64,000 bases of DNA from Iodobacter violaceini (GTDB lineage Bacteria; Pseudomonadota; Gammaproteobacteria; Burkholderiales; Chitinibacteraceae), in contig NZ_JAAOLX010000003.1 of assembly GCF_011601265.1 (NCBI RefSeq), positions 1-64,000 on the forward strand, given 5' to 3'. Every line of letters begins with the position of its first letter. Position 1 is the stretch's first letter. Position numbers and translations under genes: made by a program. The notes under the pieces are model-generated. The model worked only from the letters and a program-made list of their open reading frames with translations, did no database searches and was not told where the DNA came from. This document shows, piece by piece, positions 55,079-63,959 of the stretch.

Positions 55079-56248
55079 CTACAACAATCCATCTAAAGCC
55101 GCCGCGCAAATTCCGCGATATTGCTGCGGAGTAAACGGAATCGGGTTGGTGCCGTGCGAGCCATCGGCCACGGCTTCTGTACCAATGGTTTCCAGACAGG
55201 ATTCGGCTATGCCTATGCTTTTAAGCGTATGCGGAATGCCCACTTCTTCTCTGAGGCGCAGCACCCAGTCTAAAAACGCAGCAAATGAAGGATTGGGCAG
55301 GCCTAAGTAGCGGGCGGCGGCGGTGATGCGCTCATCAATTGCGGCCTGATTGGCTTTTAAAACATAGGGCATCAGAATGGCGTTGAGCATGCCGTGATGG
55401 GCATCGAAACGTGCGCCCAGCGGATGGGCCAGTGCGTGCATCGCTCCCAGTCCGCGCTGAAACGCCGTTGCCCCCATGCTGGAGGCCACCAGCATTTGCA
55501 TCCGCGCCTCCAGATCTGTGCCATCGGCAACGGCACGCGGCAGCCATTCGCGCACCAGTGCCATACCTTCAAGGGCTATCCCGCTGGCCATAGGGTGATA
55601 AAACGGTGAGCAGTAAGCCTCTAAACTGTGGCTAAGTGCATCCATTCCGGTAGCCGCAGTCAGTTTAGCGGGCAGGCCCGTACTGAGTACCGGGTCTAAA
55701 ATCACAATCGCTGGCAGCATACGCGGGTGAAAAATAATCTTTTTAGCGTGCTCCGCCTCATGGGTAATCACCGAAGCCCGGCCCACTTCAGAGCCTGTGC
55801 CTGCCGTAGTAGGAATCGCCACCAGGGGCGCCATTCCTTCGGTTTTAATCCTCAGCCAGTTGTCGCCTTCATCCACATAATCCCAAAGCGGCCCGCTTTG
55901 GCCCACCATCATCGCCACCGCCTTGGCCGCATCCAAAGCCGATCCGCCACCGAGCGCAATCACGCCATCAAAACCACCCTCCCGATAAGCAGCCACCCCA
56001 TCGGCCACATTCTGCCCGGTTGGGTTGCCCTTAATCTGGTGAAACAAGCCTGCCTGCAAATCAGCTCCATCCAGCAAAGTCAGGGTGCTGAGTACGGGCG
56101 ATAAGGTGGCCAAACCCGGATCGGTAATCAGCAGCGGTTTTTTAATACCCAAAGATCGCGCCAGCTGCGGCAAATCCTGCACCCGCCCCACGCCACATTT
56201 CACATTGGTGGGGTAATTCCAATTTACGGTGTAGTGGTCGAGATTCAT
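55079..56248 (-). CDS. Iron-containing alcohol dehydrogenase
   Basis: A 389-residue group III alcohol dehydrogenase. NAD-binding motif GGGSALDAAKA and the AIPTTAGTGSE segment are present. The metal ligands fit the family: D and H in GMDALSHSLEAY, then H in AMHALAHPLGA and H in DAHHGMLNAI. It is the fourth gene of the minus-strand ethanolamine-type cluster. In the proposed pathway it would oxidise the hydroxyl of a gamma-glutamylated amino alcohol to an aldehyde. Gaps on both sides hold R1 repeats. Confidence 0.93.
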   Translation of the reverse strand: MNLDHYTVNWNYPTNVKCGVGRVQDLPQLARSLGIKKPLLITDPGLATLSPVLSTLTLLDGADLQAGLFHQIKGNPTGQNVADGVAAYREGGFDGVIALGGGSALDAAKAVAMMVGQSGPLWDYVDEGDNWLRIKTEGMAPLVAIPTTAGTGSEVGRASVITHEAEHAKKIIFHPRMLPAIVILDPVLSTGLPAKLTAATGMDALSHSLEAYCSPFYHPMASGIALEGMALVREWLPRAVADGTDLEARMQMLVASSMGATAFQRGLGAMHALAHPLGARFDAHHGMLNAILMPYVLKANQAAIDERITAAARYLGLPNPSFAAFLDWVLRLREEVGIPHTLKSIGIAESCLETIGTEAVADGSHGTNPIPFTPQQYRGICAAALDGLL

Positions 56249-56288
56249 TTAAGTACCTATTAAGTAGGGTTGATTTCAACTTCCGCAA

Positions 56289-56572
56289 ACAATAAAAAAA
56301 CGTAAGAACCACGCTCTTTGCATAGGGCTGTAAGTGTCCCCTTGAAACACGCCGAAGCGAGGAACAAGCGGGCGGGGTTTCGGCGAGGACTGTCTGAGCG
56401 AAGCGAGTTCCGCAGCCGCCGCTCGATTGTCCGCAGATGAGGGGCCTTCGTGTTTCGTGGGGCGGCCTTCTTTTGGTTCTTTTCTTGGCCGTTCAAGAAA
56501 AGAACGCCCCCGCGGTGGCTACCGCTCCAAAATCAAGGTGCCGAAGGCACTAAAAAGATCTTTTTGATTTTG
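56289..56572 (-). repeat. Dispersed long repeat R1, copy between aldehyde and alcohol dehydrogenase genes
   Basis: Opposite in orientation to the copies at 54683 and 59700. Runs from CGTAAGAACCACGCTCT through CTTGAAACACGCCGAAGCGA to GTGCCGAAGGCACTAAAAAG. It carries a short insert (GGACTGTCTGAGCGAAGCGA) relative to the others, and the central part after TTCTTGGCCGTTCAAG is diverged. Confidence 0.85.
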
Positions 56573-56646
56573 TTTAGCACGCAGAAAATTACCCCTCATC
56601 CAAGAAAAAACTTAAAACTCGCCTCTAACACACAGAAAAACTCCTA

Positions 56647-58032
56647 CTACATTTGCTTCAAATGAAACGACTTCGGCCTTGTCAGATAGTCATACCCCAG
56701 CACCGATAAAGTCGCTCCCCGCCCTGTTTGTTTAATGCCGGTCCAGGGCAGAGCCGGGTCCAGGTAGTCGCAGCGGTTCATAAAAAAGGTGCCGCATTCC
56801 AGCTGATCACCCAGGCTAAGTGCTGCGTTTTCGTCACTGCTAAATACGGCGGAAGTCAGGCCATAAGGGCTGTCGTTCATGAGGCGGATGGCTTCTTCAT
56901 CGTTTTTCACCGGCATGATGCCCACCACGGGGCCAAAGCATTCGTCGGCCATGAGATGCATCTGGTGATTCACACCGGTAAAAATCCTCGGCGCCAGATA
57001 AGCGCCTTTACCGTCATCCAGCGCAAAGCGGCGGGTATCGACAATCTGGCTTGCGCCTTTGGCCAGCGCATCGGCCTCTACCGCGCGCACCGCATTGGCA
57101 GCGGCCACCCGCACCACAGGGCCGAGGGTAGTGGCAGCATCCAGCGGATTGCCCAGCACATATTGCTCGGTCAGCGCCAGTGCCCGGTCGACAAATTCCT
57201 GATACACCGACTGGTGCACATAGATGCGCTGAGTGCCGCAGCAGCTTTGCCCGGAGTTAAAAAACGCGCCATCAACCAGCGTATCCACGGCATGGGCCAG
57301 ATCGGCATCACTACGCACCAGCGCCGCATCATTACCGCCCAGCTCCAGGCCCACGCCAATAAAGCGCCCTGCAGCAGCCTGTTCCACGGCGATGCCGCCC
57401 GCTACCGAGCCGGTAAAGCAAACATGTTTGATTTCTTTAGCCTGAATCAGCTTTTGCGTGCTGGCGTGATCGGTATGCAAATACTGGAATACGCCGGCTG
57501 GCAAACCGGCAGCCACAAAAGCGGCGTGGATTTGCTCGGCGCACAGCGGGGTTTGGGCCGAGTGTTTTAAGATCACCGTATTACCCGCCATTAAGGCCGG
57601 AATAATTGCATTCACCGCAGTCAGCAGCGGGTAGTTCCACGGTGCGACCACCAGCACCACGCCCAGCGCCTCGCGGCGGATAAAACGGTTAAAACCATCA
57701 ATGGGCGCCGGGCGGATATCAGCCAGCGCCTCAGGCGCAATCGCCATCATATGCCGCGCACGGGTATCAAAACCGGCCACTTCATTGGGGCTGTAGCGAA
57801 CCGGCCGGCCAATCTGACGGGTAATCGCCCCGGCAATCGCCTCTTTATTGGCGGAAAAAGCATCCACCGCGCGGCTCAGCACGGCCATGCGCTCGACCAG
57901 AGAAACCTGCCGCCAATCCCGCTGTGCAATCTTGGCACGGCGCAAAGTGGCCACGATATGGTGCTCATCGGCATATGCCCGCCGCGCCACTTCGCTACCG
58001 TCGATAGGACTAATCGTAATCAGTTCAGGCAT
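56647..58032 (-). CDS. NAD(P)-dependent aldehyde dehydrogenase
   Basis: A 461-residue ALDH-superfamily enzyme. Key residues: VVAPWNYPLL at 129-137, VILKHSAQTPLCAEQ with the cofactor lysine, catalytic Glu230 in GLELGGND and nucleophile Cys264 in NSGQSCCG. ADECFGPVVGIMPV is the usual C-terminal segment. At 461 residues it is of the shorter succinate-semialdehyde-like class. It lies 47 bases after the glutamine-synthetase-like gene and probably takes the aldehyde made by the alcohol dehydrogenase to an acid. Confidence 0.94.
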   Translation of the reverse strand: MPELITISPIDGSEVARRAYADEHHIVATLRRAKIAQRDWRQVSLVERMAVLSRAVDAFSANKEAIAGAITRQIGRPVRYSPNEVAGFDTRARHMMAIAPEALADIRPAPIDGFNRFIRREALGVVLVVAPWNYPLLTAVNAIIPALMAGNTVILKHSAQTPLCAEQIHAAFVAAGLPAGVFQYLHTDHASTQKLIQAKEIKHVCFTGSVAGGIAVEQAAAGRFIGVGLELGGNDAALVRSDADLAHAVDTLVDGAFFNSGQSCCGTQRIYVHQSVYQEFVDRALALTEQYVLGNPLDAATTLGPVVRVAAANAVRAVEADALAKGASQIVDTRRFALDDGKGAYLAPRIFTGVNHQMHLMADECFGPVVGIMPVKNDEEAIRLMNDSPYGLTSAVFSSDENAALSLGDQLECGTFFMNRCDYLDPALPWTGIKQTGRGATLSVLGYDYLTRPKSFHLKQM

Positions 58033-58079
58033 AGCTACTCCAAGTGGGTGGAATGGTTTTTAAAAAGATCTTTTCGACC

Positions 58080-59462
58080 TTAGATAATTTCAAAATAGCG
58101 CTTTAATTCCCAATCCGTTACGTGTTTTCGGAATTCTCTTTCTTCCCACTCCCGCGTTGCAGCAAAGTGATTTACAAAGGGCGTGCCAAATAAAGCCTGG
58201 GCGGCTTCGGATGTTTTGAGGCGTTTTGCCGCTTCCCCAAGTGAGTCAGGCAGGTGCAAGCGGTCGGGAAAGGTTTGCGTATAAGCATTGCCGGCCACCA
58301 TTTCTTCCGGCTCCCACTCATGCTCAATCCCGTACAGGCCAGCGCCTAAGGCTGCGGCCAGTGCCAAGTATGGATTAGCATCGGCAGAGCCAATTCGTAC
58401 TTCAATGCGTTGCGATTTAGCCGAGCCGGGGATCAGGCGCAGTGCTGTGGTGCGGTTCTCCAGGCCCCATGTAGCATCCAGCGGTGCCCAATAGCCCGGT
58501 ACTAAGCGAGTATAGCTATTTACGGTTTGGGCAAACATGGCCATAAATTCGGGCAGCAAACGCTGCACACCCGCCAGAAAATGCCGCTGGGTTTTACTCA
58601 TATTGTGCGGCTGAGTAGGGTCGTAAAATACCGATTTACCACTATTAATATCATTTAAAGACAGATGAATATGCCCGCTTTGCCCAGGCAATTCATGCGA
58701 CCACTTGGCCATAAAGGTGGCCATTAAATTATTTTGCTGTGCCAGCACCTTACAGAATGTTTTAAACAGGAAAGCTTTATCGCCTGCGCTACTGGCTTCA
58801 TCTACGCCGATCGCGGCTTCCAGCACGCCGGGGCCGGTTTCGGTATGCAGCCCTTCGATGCCCATATCCATGGTTTCGCTGAGTTTGAGCAGCTGATGAT
58901 AAAAATCGGCGTTTACCGTGCTGCGCAAAATGGAATAACCAAAATAGCCAGGCGTCCAGGGGATCAGGTTTTGATAGTTCTTGGCCCGAACCGATTCGGG
59001 GGTTTCTTTAAACACAAAGAATTCGTATTCCAGTGCGGAATAAGCCAGGTAGCCCATATCCGCGGCTTTTTTAACGATGCGGCTTAAAAGCTGGCGCGGG
59101 CAAATCGCCTCGGCATCGCCAATAAACTCGCCAAGAAAAAACAACATCGGCTTGCCATCGACCATTTCCAGTGGCAGCTCGCGACAGCTCTCAGGAATAA
59201 TATGCGCCTGAGCATCGGGGTAAGCGGTGTGCCAGCCGGTGTATTGCACATTGTCGTAAAGCTGATCGTTGGAATCCCAGCCCAGCACCACATTACAGAA
59301 GCTTAAGCCGCCTTTCAGAATGGAAATAAATTTCTCTTTAGAAACATACTTCCCCCGCATCACGCCATCGATATCAGACATGCCCACTTTGATATGAGAA
59401 AGCCCGCTGGCTTCGACCACGGCGATGGCATCTTCGATTGTTTTCACTTCACGAGCTTGCAT
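58080..59462 (-). CDS. Glutamine-synthetase-family gamma-glutamyl ligase
   Basis: A 460-residue member of the glutamine synthetase superfamily. The start at MQAREVKTIEDA has an AGGGGAT ribosome site; the frame extends 15 codons further. The beta-grasp N-terminal domain is followed by the catalytic barrel: EYEFFVFKE, HTETGPGVLEAAI, GQSGHIHLSL, NSYTRLVPGYWAP and VRIGSADANPYLALAAALG. It is of the PuuA/GlnA4/IpuC type, which ligate glutamate to amines, and not of the housekeeping GlnA type; the adenylylation tyrosine motif is absent. With an ethanolamine-type permease upstream and two dehydrogenases downstream, gamma-glutamylethanolamide synthetase is the best guess. Confidence 0.88.
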   Translation of the reverse strand: MQAREVKTIEDAIAVVEASGLSHIKVGMSDIDGVMRGKYVSKEKFISILKGGLSFCNVVLGWDSNDQLYDNVQYTGWHTAYPDAQAHIIPESCRELPLEMVDGKPMLFFLGEFIGDAEAICPRQLLSRIVKKAADMGYLAYSALEYEFFVFKETPESVRAKNYQNLIPWTPGYFGYSILRSTVNADFYHQLLKLSETMDMGIEGLHTETGPGVLEAAIGVDEASSAGDKAFLFKTFCKVLAQQNNLMATFMAKWSHELPGQSGHIHLSLNDINSGKSVFYDPTQPHNMSKTQRHFLAGVQRLLPEFMAMFAQTVNSYTRLVPGYWAPLDATWGLENRTTALRLIPGSAKSQRIEVRIGSADANPYLALAAALGAGLYGIEHEWEPEEMVAGNAYTQTFPDRLHLPDSLGEAAKRLKTSEAAQALFGTPFVNHFAATREWEEREFRKHVTDWELKRYFEII

Positions 59463-59517
59463 ATTGATCCCCTGATGCGGTGTGCGTGAGAGTGGGTATT
59501 TACCCACTGACTTAAAT

Positions 59518-59564
59518 CTTAAGTGCCTTCGGCACAGTGTTCAGGTGCGGGAGCCCCCGCGTGC
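59518..59564 (+). repeat. End fragment of repeat R1
   Basis: AAGTGCCTTCGGCACAGTGT followed by CAGGTGCGGGAGCCCCCGCG matches only the left end of R1 copies, including the TGCCTTCGGCA hairpin. It suggests loss of most of an older copy. Confidence 0.6.
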
Positions 59565-59603
59565 ATAAGTATCTATACAACTCTTGTAAATTGAATAAGA
59601 TCA

Positions 59604-59675
59604 CCGCAGGGTGGGTTAGGCCGCTCTTGATACCCATTAGAGCGCGGATTCATTTCGGCCGTAACCCGCCATGAC
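59604..59675. repeat. GGGTGGGTTAGG-type hairpin repeat
   Basis: GCAGGGTGGGTTAGGCCG faces CGGCCGTAACCCGCCATG across 32 bases. This is a widespread bacterial extragenic palindrome type, here directly next to the R1 copy at 59700. Confidence 0.65.
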
Positions 59676-59699
59676 ACTTCGCTGCGGTTACTAATAAAA

Positions 59700-59942
59700 A
59701 ACAAAAAGACCTTTTTAGCGCCTTCGGCACGTTGATTTAAGTGCGGGCGTCCCGCTGGACCTTCCTTTCTTGTGTAGCCAAGAAACGAAGCCAAGCCACA
59801 ACCTCAAAAACACGAAGTCCCCTGCTGCGGTCCAATCGAGTCGGCGGCGGGCAAGATTGGCTCGCTGCCTCGCTCTCTGGCCGAAACCCAGCCCCGCTTG
59901 TTCCTCGCTTCGGCGTGTTTCAAGGGGAGATTTAAAGCCCCA
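59700..59942 (+). repeat. Dispersed long repeat R1, copy between permease and ligase genes
   Basis: Nearly the same as the copy at 54683 over about 240 bp, including GTGCGGGCGTCCCGCTGGAC, AATCGAGTCGGCGGCGGGCA and CGGCGTGTTTCAAGGGGAG. It is part of a 633 bp gap that also holds an R1 fragment, a GGGTGGGTTAGG hairpin and a CACAGAG-type half repeat. Confidence 0.88.
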
Positions 59943-60009
59943 AGCCACGAGCGTTGATAAAAATACTTTTGATTGAGTGTGAAAATACATAAGCCCAAAA
60001 CATATGACT

Positions 60010-60087
60010 CAATTCAAAACGCTTTTCTCCGTGAAACTCCGTGTCCTCTGTGGCCTCCGTAGTTCAAAATTTGGGTTTTGGCCTTCG
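60010..60087. repeat. Half copy of the CACAGAG-type repeat
   Basis: CTTTTCTCCGTGAAACTCCG, CCTCTGTGGCCTCCGTAG and TTCAAAATTTGGGTTTTGGC match the right arm of the family, directly 3' of the permease gene. Confidence 0.6.
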
Positions 60088-60095
60088 TTTTGGCA

Positions 60096-61487
60096 TCACT
60101 TCACCACATCCCCCATCGTTTGCAGCATTTCGTCATGGGGTGCGTCTTCTCTGGCCTGGCGGGTGGCGAGGAAGTAGGCGTAGCCGCCCGCCATAAAGCC
60201 GATAAAGATGGCGAAAATAGTTTGGTTGAAATAAATCATGGCGACTAAAGCCACCAAGGCTAAAGCCAGAGCCACACAGGGAAATAGCGGGTAAAAAGGC
60301 ACAGAGTAAGGGCGGTCCAGATCAGGCTCGCTGCTGCGTAATTTAAATAGCGCGGCCATGGAGATGATGTACATCACGATGGCACCAAACACTGACATGG
60401 TGATAATCGCCGCAGTCAGCGACATGCCTTGCAGCTGGATCACCGAATCGGCATAAATAGCCGCCACGCCCACCACGCCTCCCGCCAGAATCGCCCAGTG
60501 CGGGGTTTGAAAACGCTGATTCACGCTGGCTAATACGCTGGGTAAATAGCCTGCACGGCCCAGCGCATAAATCTGCCGTGAATAGCCCATGATAATGCCG
60601 TGAAAAGACGCGATCAGCCCGAATAAGCCAATCCACACCAGCATATGCAGCCAGCCTGAATTCGCCCCCACCACCATTTGCATGGCTTTAGGCAAAGGCT
60701 CGTTGATATTGGCCAGCTGCCGCCAATCGCCAACGCCCCCTGCAAAAACCATCACACCAATAGCCAGCACCACTAGGGTTAAAATCCCGCTGATATAGGC
60801 CCTTGGAATGGTTTTTCGCGGGTCTTCTGCCTCTTCAGCCGCCATAGCCGCACCTTCAATAGCGAGGAAAAACCATATCGCAAAAGGAATCGCCGCAAAC
60901 ATGCCGCTATAGGAAGTGCTACTAAATTGATCTGCCCCCGACCAGCCATGCGCCGTAAAATTGGCCCAAGAAAAGCCCGGAGCCACCACGCCCATAAATA
61001 CCAACAACTCCACAATCGCCAGAATGGTGACGCAAAGCTCAAACGTGGCGGCAATGGTGACGCCAATAACATTCAAAAACATAAACACCAGATACGCCCC
61101 CAGCGCCGCGTGCTTGGGATCCAGCCCCGGAAACTGCACGCCCAGATAAGCGCCAATAGCCAGTGCAATAGCAGGCGGGGCAAACACAAATTCGATCAGG
61201 GTGGCCATGCCGGCGATATAGCCCCCGGTCGGGCCAAAGGCACGCCTTGCATAGGCAAAGGGGCCTCCCGCATGGGGAATCGAGGTGGTCAGCTCGGTAT
61301 AGCTAAAAATAAAAGTGGTATACATGGCCGCAATCACCAGCGAGGTGATCATAAAGCCCAGCGTGCCCGCCTTATCCCAACCATAGCTCCAGCCAAAATA
61401 CTCGCCCGAAATCACCAGGCCCACCGCAATCCCCCACAGGTGTATGGTTTTGAGCGAGCGTTTTAACTCCCGTTTAACTTCTGCCAT
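60096..61487 (-). CDS. eat: Ethanolamine-type amino acid/polyamine permease
   Basis: A 463-residue APC-superfamily transporter with 12 membrane segments. The AAAGGAAACATC ribosome site places the start at MAEVKRELKRSLK; the upstream frame to 61523 is not used. The sequence LWGIAVGLVISGEYFGWSYGWD is, from memory, the signature of ethanolamine permeases (TIGR00908 group), and SIPHAGGPFAYARRAFGP and EGAAMAAEEAEDPRKTIPRA are also typical. As first structural gene of the cluster it probably sets the pathway's substrate, ethanolamine or a close amino alcohol. The LysR gene lies just upstream on the same strand. Confidence 0.85.
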   Translation of the reverse strand: MAEVKRELKRSLKTIHLWGIAVGLVISGEYFGWSYGWDKAGTLGFMITSLVIAAMYTTFIFSYTELTTSIPHAGGPFAYARRAFGPTGGYIAGMATLIEFVFAPPAIALAIGAYLGVQFPGLDPKHAALGAYLVFMFLNVIGVTIAATFELCVTILAIVELLVFMGVVAPGFSWANFTAHGWSGADQFSSTSYSGMFAAIPFAIWFFLAIEGAAMAAEEAEDPRKTIPRAYISGILTLVVLAIGVMVFAGGVGDWRQLANINEPLPKAMQMVVGANSGWLHMLVWIGLFGLIASFHGIIMGYSRQIYALGRAGYLPSVLASVNQRFQTPHWAILAGGVVGVAAIYADSVIQLQGMSLTAAIITMSVFGAIVMYIISMAALFKLRSSEPDLDRPYSVPFYPLFPCVALALALVALVAMIYFNQTIFAIFIGFMAGGYAYFLATRQAREDAPHDEMLQTMGDVVK

Positions 61488-61691
61488 GATGTTTCCTTTA
61501 TTAAAAAGTGAAAGCACACGCATACATTGAAAGGCTGGATGTCAGTTTATGACTCGGGAATTTACTGCGACAACAACTATCGTTTTAGCTTATTTATTAC
61601 TATTGCTTACACTTATCTTTGCGCGATGCAGCAATAGTCTTTCAAAATCAAGTTGTTAGCAGAATAATTACTTTTCCCCATATAAACAGAT
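61488..61691 (-). other. Upstream region of the ethanolamine-type operon
   Basis: This AT-rich stretch between the LysR terminator and the permease gene should hold the operon promoter and probably the LysR binding site. I see no confident -35/-10 pair or T-N11-A motif that I would single out. Confidence 0.35.
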
Positions 61692-61738
61692 ATAAAAAAC
61701 CCCCAAAAGTCAGAGTTCATCTCTCACTTTTGGGGTTT
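61692..61738 (-). terminator. Terminator after the lysR gene
   Basis: On the minus strand CCCCAAAAGT pairs with ACTTTTGGGG around a loop with its own small GAG/CTC stem, followed by GTTTTTTATA. It separates the regulator from the permease. Confidence 0.85.
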
Positions 61739-61834
61739 AGCTACAGAAAGAATTAATGGGTTAATTAACAACAGCGCTGCGCTTAAAAGCTTTATCCATT
61801 GCCCGCAATAAGACTGAGGTGCTTACCTGAGACA

Positions 61835-62806
61835 TTAAAGCGCAAGATCACCCAGTACGATACGAGGCAATAGCCAAGGCGCAGCCTTAGCCAGCACAGG
61901 CAGATAACGCTCTTGCATCAGGGCAATACTGTCGTCGGCAAGTAAGTCGGGCAGATTACCCAGCTCCCCATTGCGGGCCAGCAGTGTTAACTCACGGGTA
62001 AATTCGCCCTCAGGTACGGGCAAACATTGCACTTCGCCCGTTTTAATTCCACCTTGCAGCAGGCAAAGCGGTGTGGTTAACGCCCAGCCCAAGCCCGCTT
62101 TTACCATCTGTAAAATAGCGTAGGAATTATCCAGCTCCATCCGTAATGGCGGATGAATGCTCCACTCCTGCAGCTTGTTTTCTATGGTGCGGCCAATCAC
62201 GGTGGAGGGGTTGTAGCGGATAAAATCCAGTGCTGCGGCAAGAGTTCGCAGGCTGCTGACCGGCCCTTTGAAATCCAGCGGCAGCACTAAAATAAAGGGC
62301 TCTCGCAGCAGGCGGCGGCGGAAAAGCTCGGGGTGATTGGGTACGGCATCATCAGACAAAATAATATCCACCCGGCGGTTAAGCAGGGCATCGGCATGCT
62401 GATGAGACTGGCCGGTGACCATAGACCAGTGTGCGGTTCGGCGCTTAATCGCAGCCACCAATTCTTTACCCACGCTGATGGCCAGAGAATCGACCAAGGC
62501 AATTCGTACATGTTTCAGCGGCGTGGCTTCCTGGCGGCGGAACTCCAGGCTGACACGGCGGGCATCGCCCAATAAACGATCGGCCTGCTCGTAAAACTTA
62601 CGCCCCAAAGGGGTGAGCATGGGCGGGCGTTGCGAGCGATCCAGCAGCTGCACATGCAATTGCGCTTCTAAATTGGCGATGCTTTGCGAAACCGACGATT
62701 GCGTCATGCCCAGGCGCTGCCCGGCAGCCGTCATCCCGCCAGCCTCAACAATGGCGGCAAATACTTCCAGGCTTTTCAGATCAAAACCAATCGGGCTAGC
62801 GGCCAT
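61835..62806 (-). CDS. LysR-family transcriptional regulator
   Basis: A 323-residue regulator with the N-terminal winged helix (FDLKSLEVFAAIVEAGGMTA, QRLGMTQSSVSQSIANLEAQ) at about 8-65, then a periplasmic-binding-protein-like effector domain. AAGAGGAAT precedes the ATG. Its position directly upstream of the permease-ligase-dehydrogenase cluster suggests it controls it, though LysR genes are more often divergent from their targets. A terminator follows, so it forms its own transcription unit. Confidence 0.93.
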   Translation of the reverse strand: MAASPIGFDLKSLEVFAAIVEAGGMTAAGQRLGMTQSSVSQSIANLEAQLHVQLLDRSQRPPMLTPLGRKFYEQADRLLGDARRVSLEFRRQEATPLKHVRIALVDSLAISVGKELVAAIKRRTAHWSMVTGQSHQHADALLNRRVDIILSDDAVPNHPELFRRRLLREPFILVLPLDFKGPVSSLRTLAAALDFIRYNPSTVIGRTIENKLQEWSIHPPLRMELDNSYAILQMVKAGLGWALTTPLCLLQGGIKTGEVQCLPVPEGEFTRELTLLARNGELGNLPDLLADDSIALMQERYLPVLAKAAPWLLPRIVLGDLAL

Positions 62807-62972
62807 GGGATTCCTCTTGATGGATCAAAGCAGTACTTAAAATCCGTAACGCAGGCGCGTTTAGCCGCGAATGTTTTTACAAACAGAGCTCTCGCGGCTA
62901 AAGCCGCTCCTGCGAAAAACATCATGCCCTTTGCTTAAATTGATCAGGTTTGGATGCTTACCCCCGCCAGCA

Positions 62973-63887
62973 TCAATCAGCAACCATTACACCCAGCCAA
63001 TCCCTGTCGCACAAGAAATCACTATATAAGCGCGCCTCTGGCGTACCAGCTTCGGGGTGGTAATCGTAGCGCCAGTTCACCACGGGTGGCATGGACATCA
63101 GGATGGATTCTGTACGGCCACCTGATTGCAGGCCAAACAGCGTGCCACGGTCAAATACCAGATTAAATTCTACATAACGCCCACGGCGGAAAGCTTGCCA
63201 GTCGCGCTCGCGTGCGCCGTATTCGGCGTCTTCGTGGCGTTCCACAATCGGCACATAGGCGGGTAAAAAGGCATTACCCACGCTCTGCATCAAGGCAAAG
63301 CTGGCTTCAAAACCGGCGGCGTTATAATCATCAAAGAAAATACCGCCGATACCCCGCGGCTCGTTGCGGTGCTTCAGGTGGAAATAGCGATCGCACCAGG
63401 CTTTGAATTCCGGATAAAGTGCCGCACCAAAGGGATCGAGCGCATCTTTACAGGTTTGATGGAAATGCACCGCATCTGCTTCCATGCCGTAATAGGGTGT
63501 GAGATCCATGCCGCCGCCAAACCACCAGACATCCTGCTCGCCTTCTTTATAGGCACGGAACAAGCGCACATTCATATGCACAGTAGGGATATAAGGATTA
63601 CGTGGATGCAGTACCAGCGATACGCCCATTGCTTCAAAGGCGCGACCGGCTAACTCCGGGCGACCGGCGCTTGCTGACGGCGGCAGGGCATCGCCCATCA
63701 CATGGGAGAAATTCACGCCGCCGCGCTCAAATAAATTACCGCCTTCAATCACCCGCGTCATGCCACCGCCACCGCCCTCTCTTTCCCACTGATCGGTATG
63801 AAAAGTAGATCCATCAAGCTGCTCTAAGGTAGCGACAATATTTTGTTGCAGGCTCAGAAGGTAATCTTTAACGGCTGTTGAATTCAT
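62973..63887 (-). CDS. hemF: Oxygen-dependent coproporphyrinogen III oxidase
   Basis: A 304-residue enzyme converting coproporphyrinogen III to protoporphyrinogen IX with oxygen. The family blocks are intact: [38 protein letters not shown] and [23 protein letters not shown] precedes the ATG. Its upstream neighbour on the same strand ends in a terminator, so hemF has its own promoter. Confidence 0.98.
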   Translation of the reverse strand: MNSTAVKDYLLSLQQNIVATLEQLDGSTFHTDQWEREGGGGGMTRVIEGGNLFERGGVNFSHVMGDALPPSASAGRPELAGRAFEAMGVSLVLHPRNPYIPTVHMNVRLFRAYKEGEQDVWWFGGGMDLTPYYGMEADAVHFHQTCKDALDPFGAALYPEFKAWCDRYFHLKHRNEPRGIGGIFFDDYNAAGFEASFALMQSVGNAFLPAYVPIVERHEDAEYGARERDWQAFRRGRYVEFNLVFDRGTLFGLQSGGRTESILMSMPPVVNWRYDYHPEAGTPEARLYSDFLCDRDWLGVMVAD

Positions 63888-63903
63888 TAAAAATCCTAGT
63901 CAA

Positions 63904-63933
63904 GAAAAAGGCTGCCGAAAAAGGCAGCCTGTA
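63904..63933 (-). terminator. Terminator of the gene at the right edge
   Basis: On the minus strand AGGCTGCC pairs with GGCAGCCT around a TTTTTC loop and is followed by TTTTTCTTG. Confidence 0.85.
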
Positions 63934-63959
63934 TAGAGTGATTTACAGCAGGGTGTTCA

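Noticed and set aside
52846-58076. AAAAAGATCTTTT palindromes near 52848, 54686, 56554 and 58054 as regulator sites
   Set aside because: Three of them coincide with ends of repeats R1 or the CACAGAG family, so they are better explained as repeat edges.
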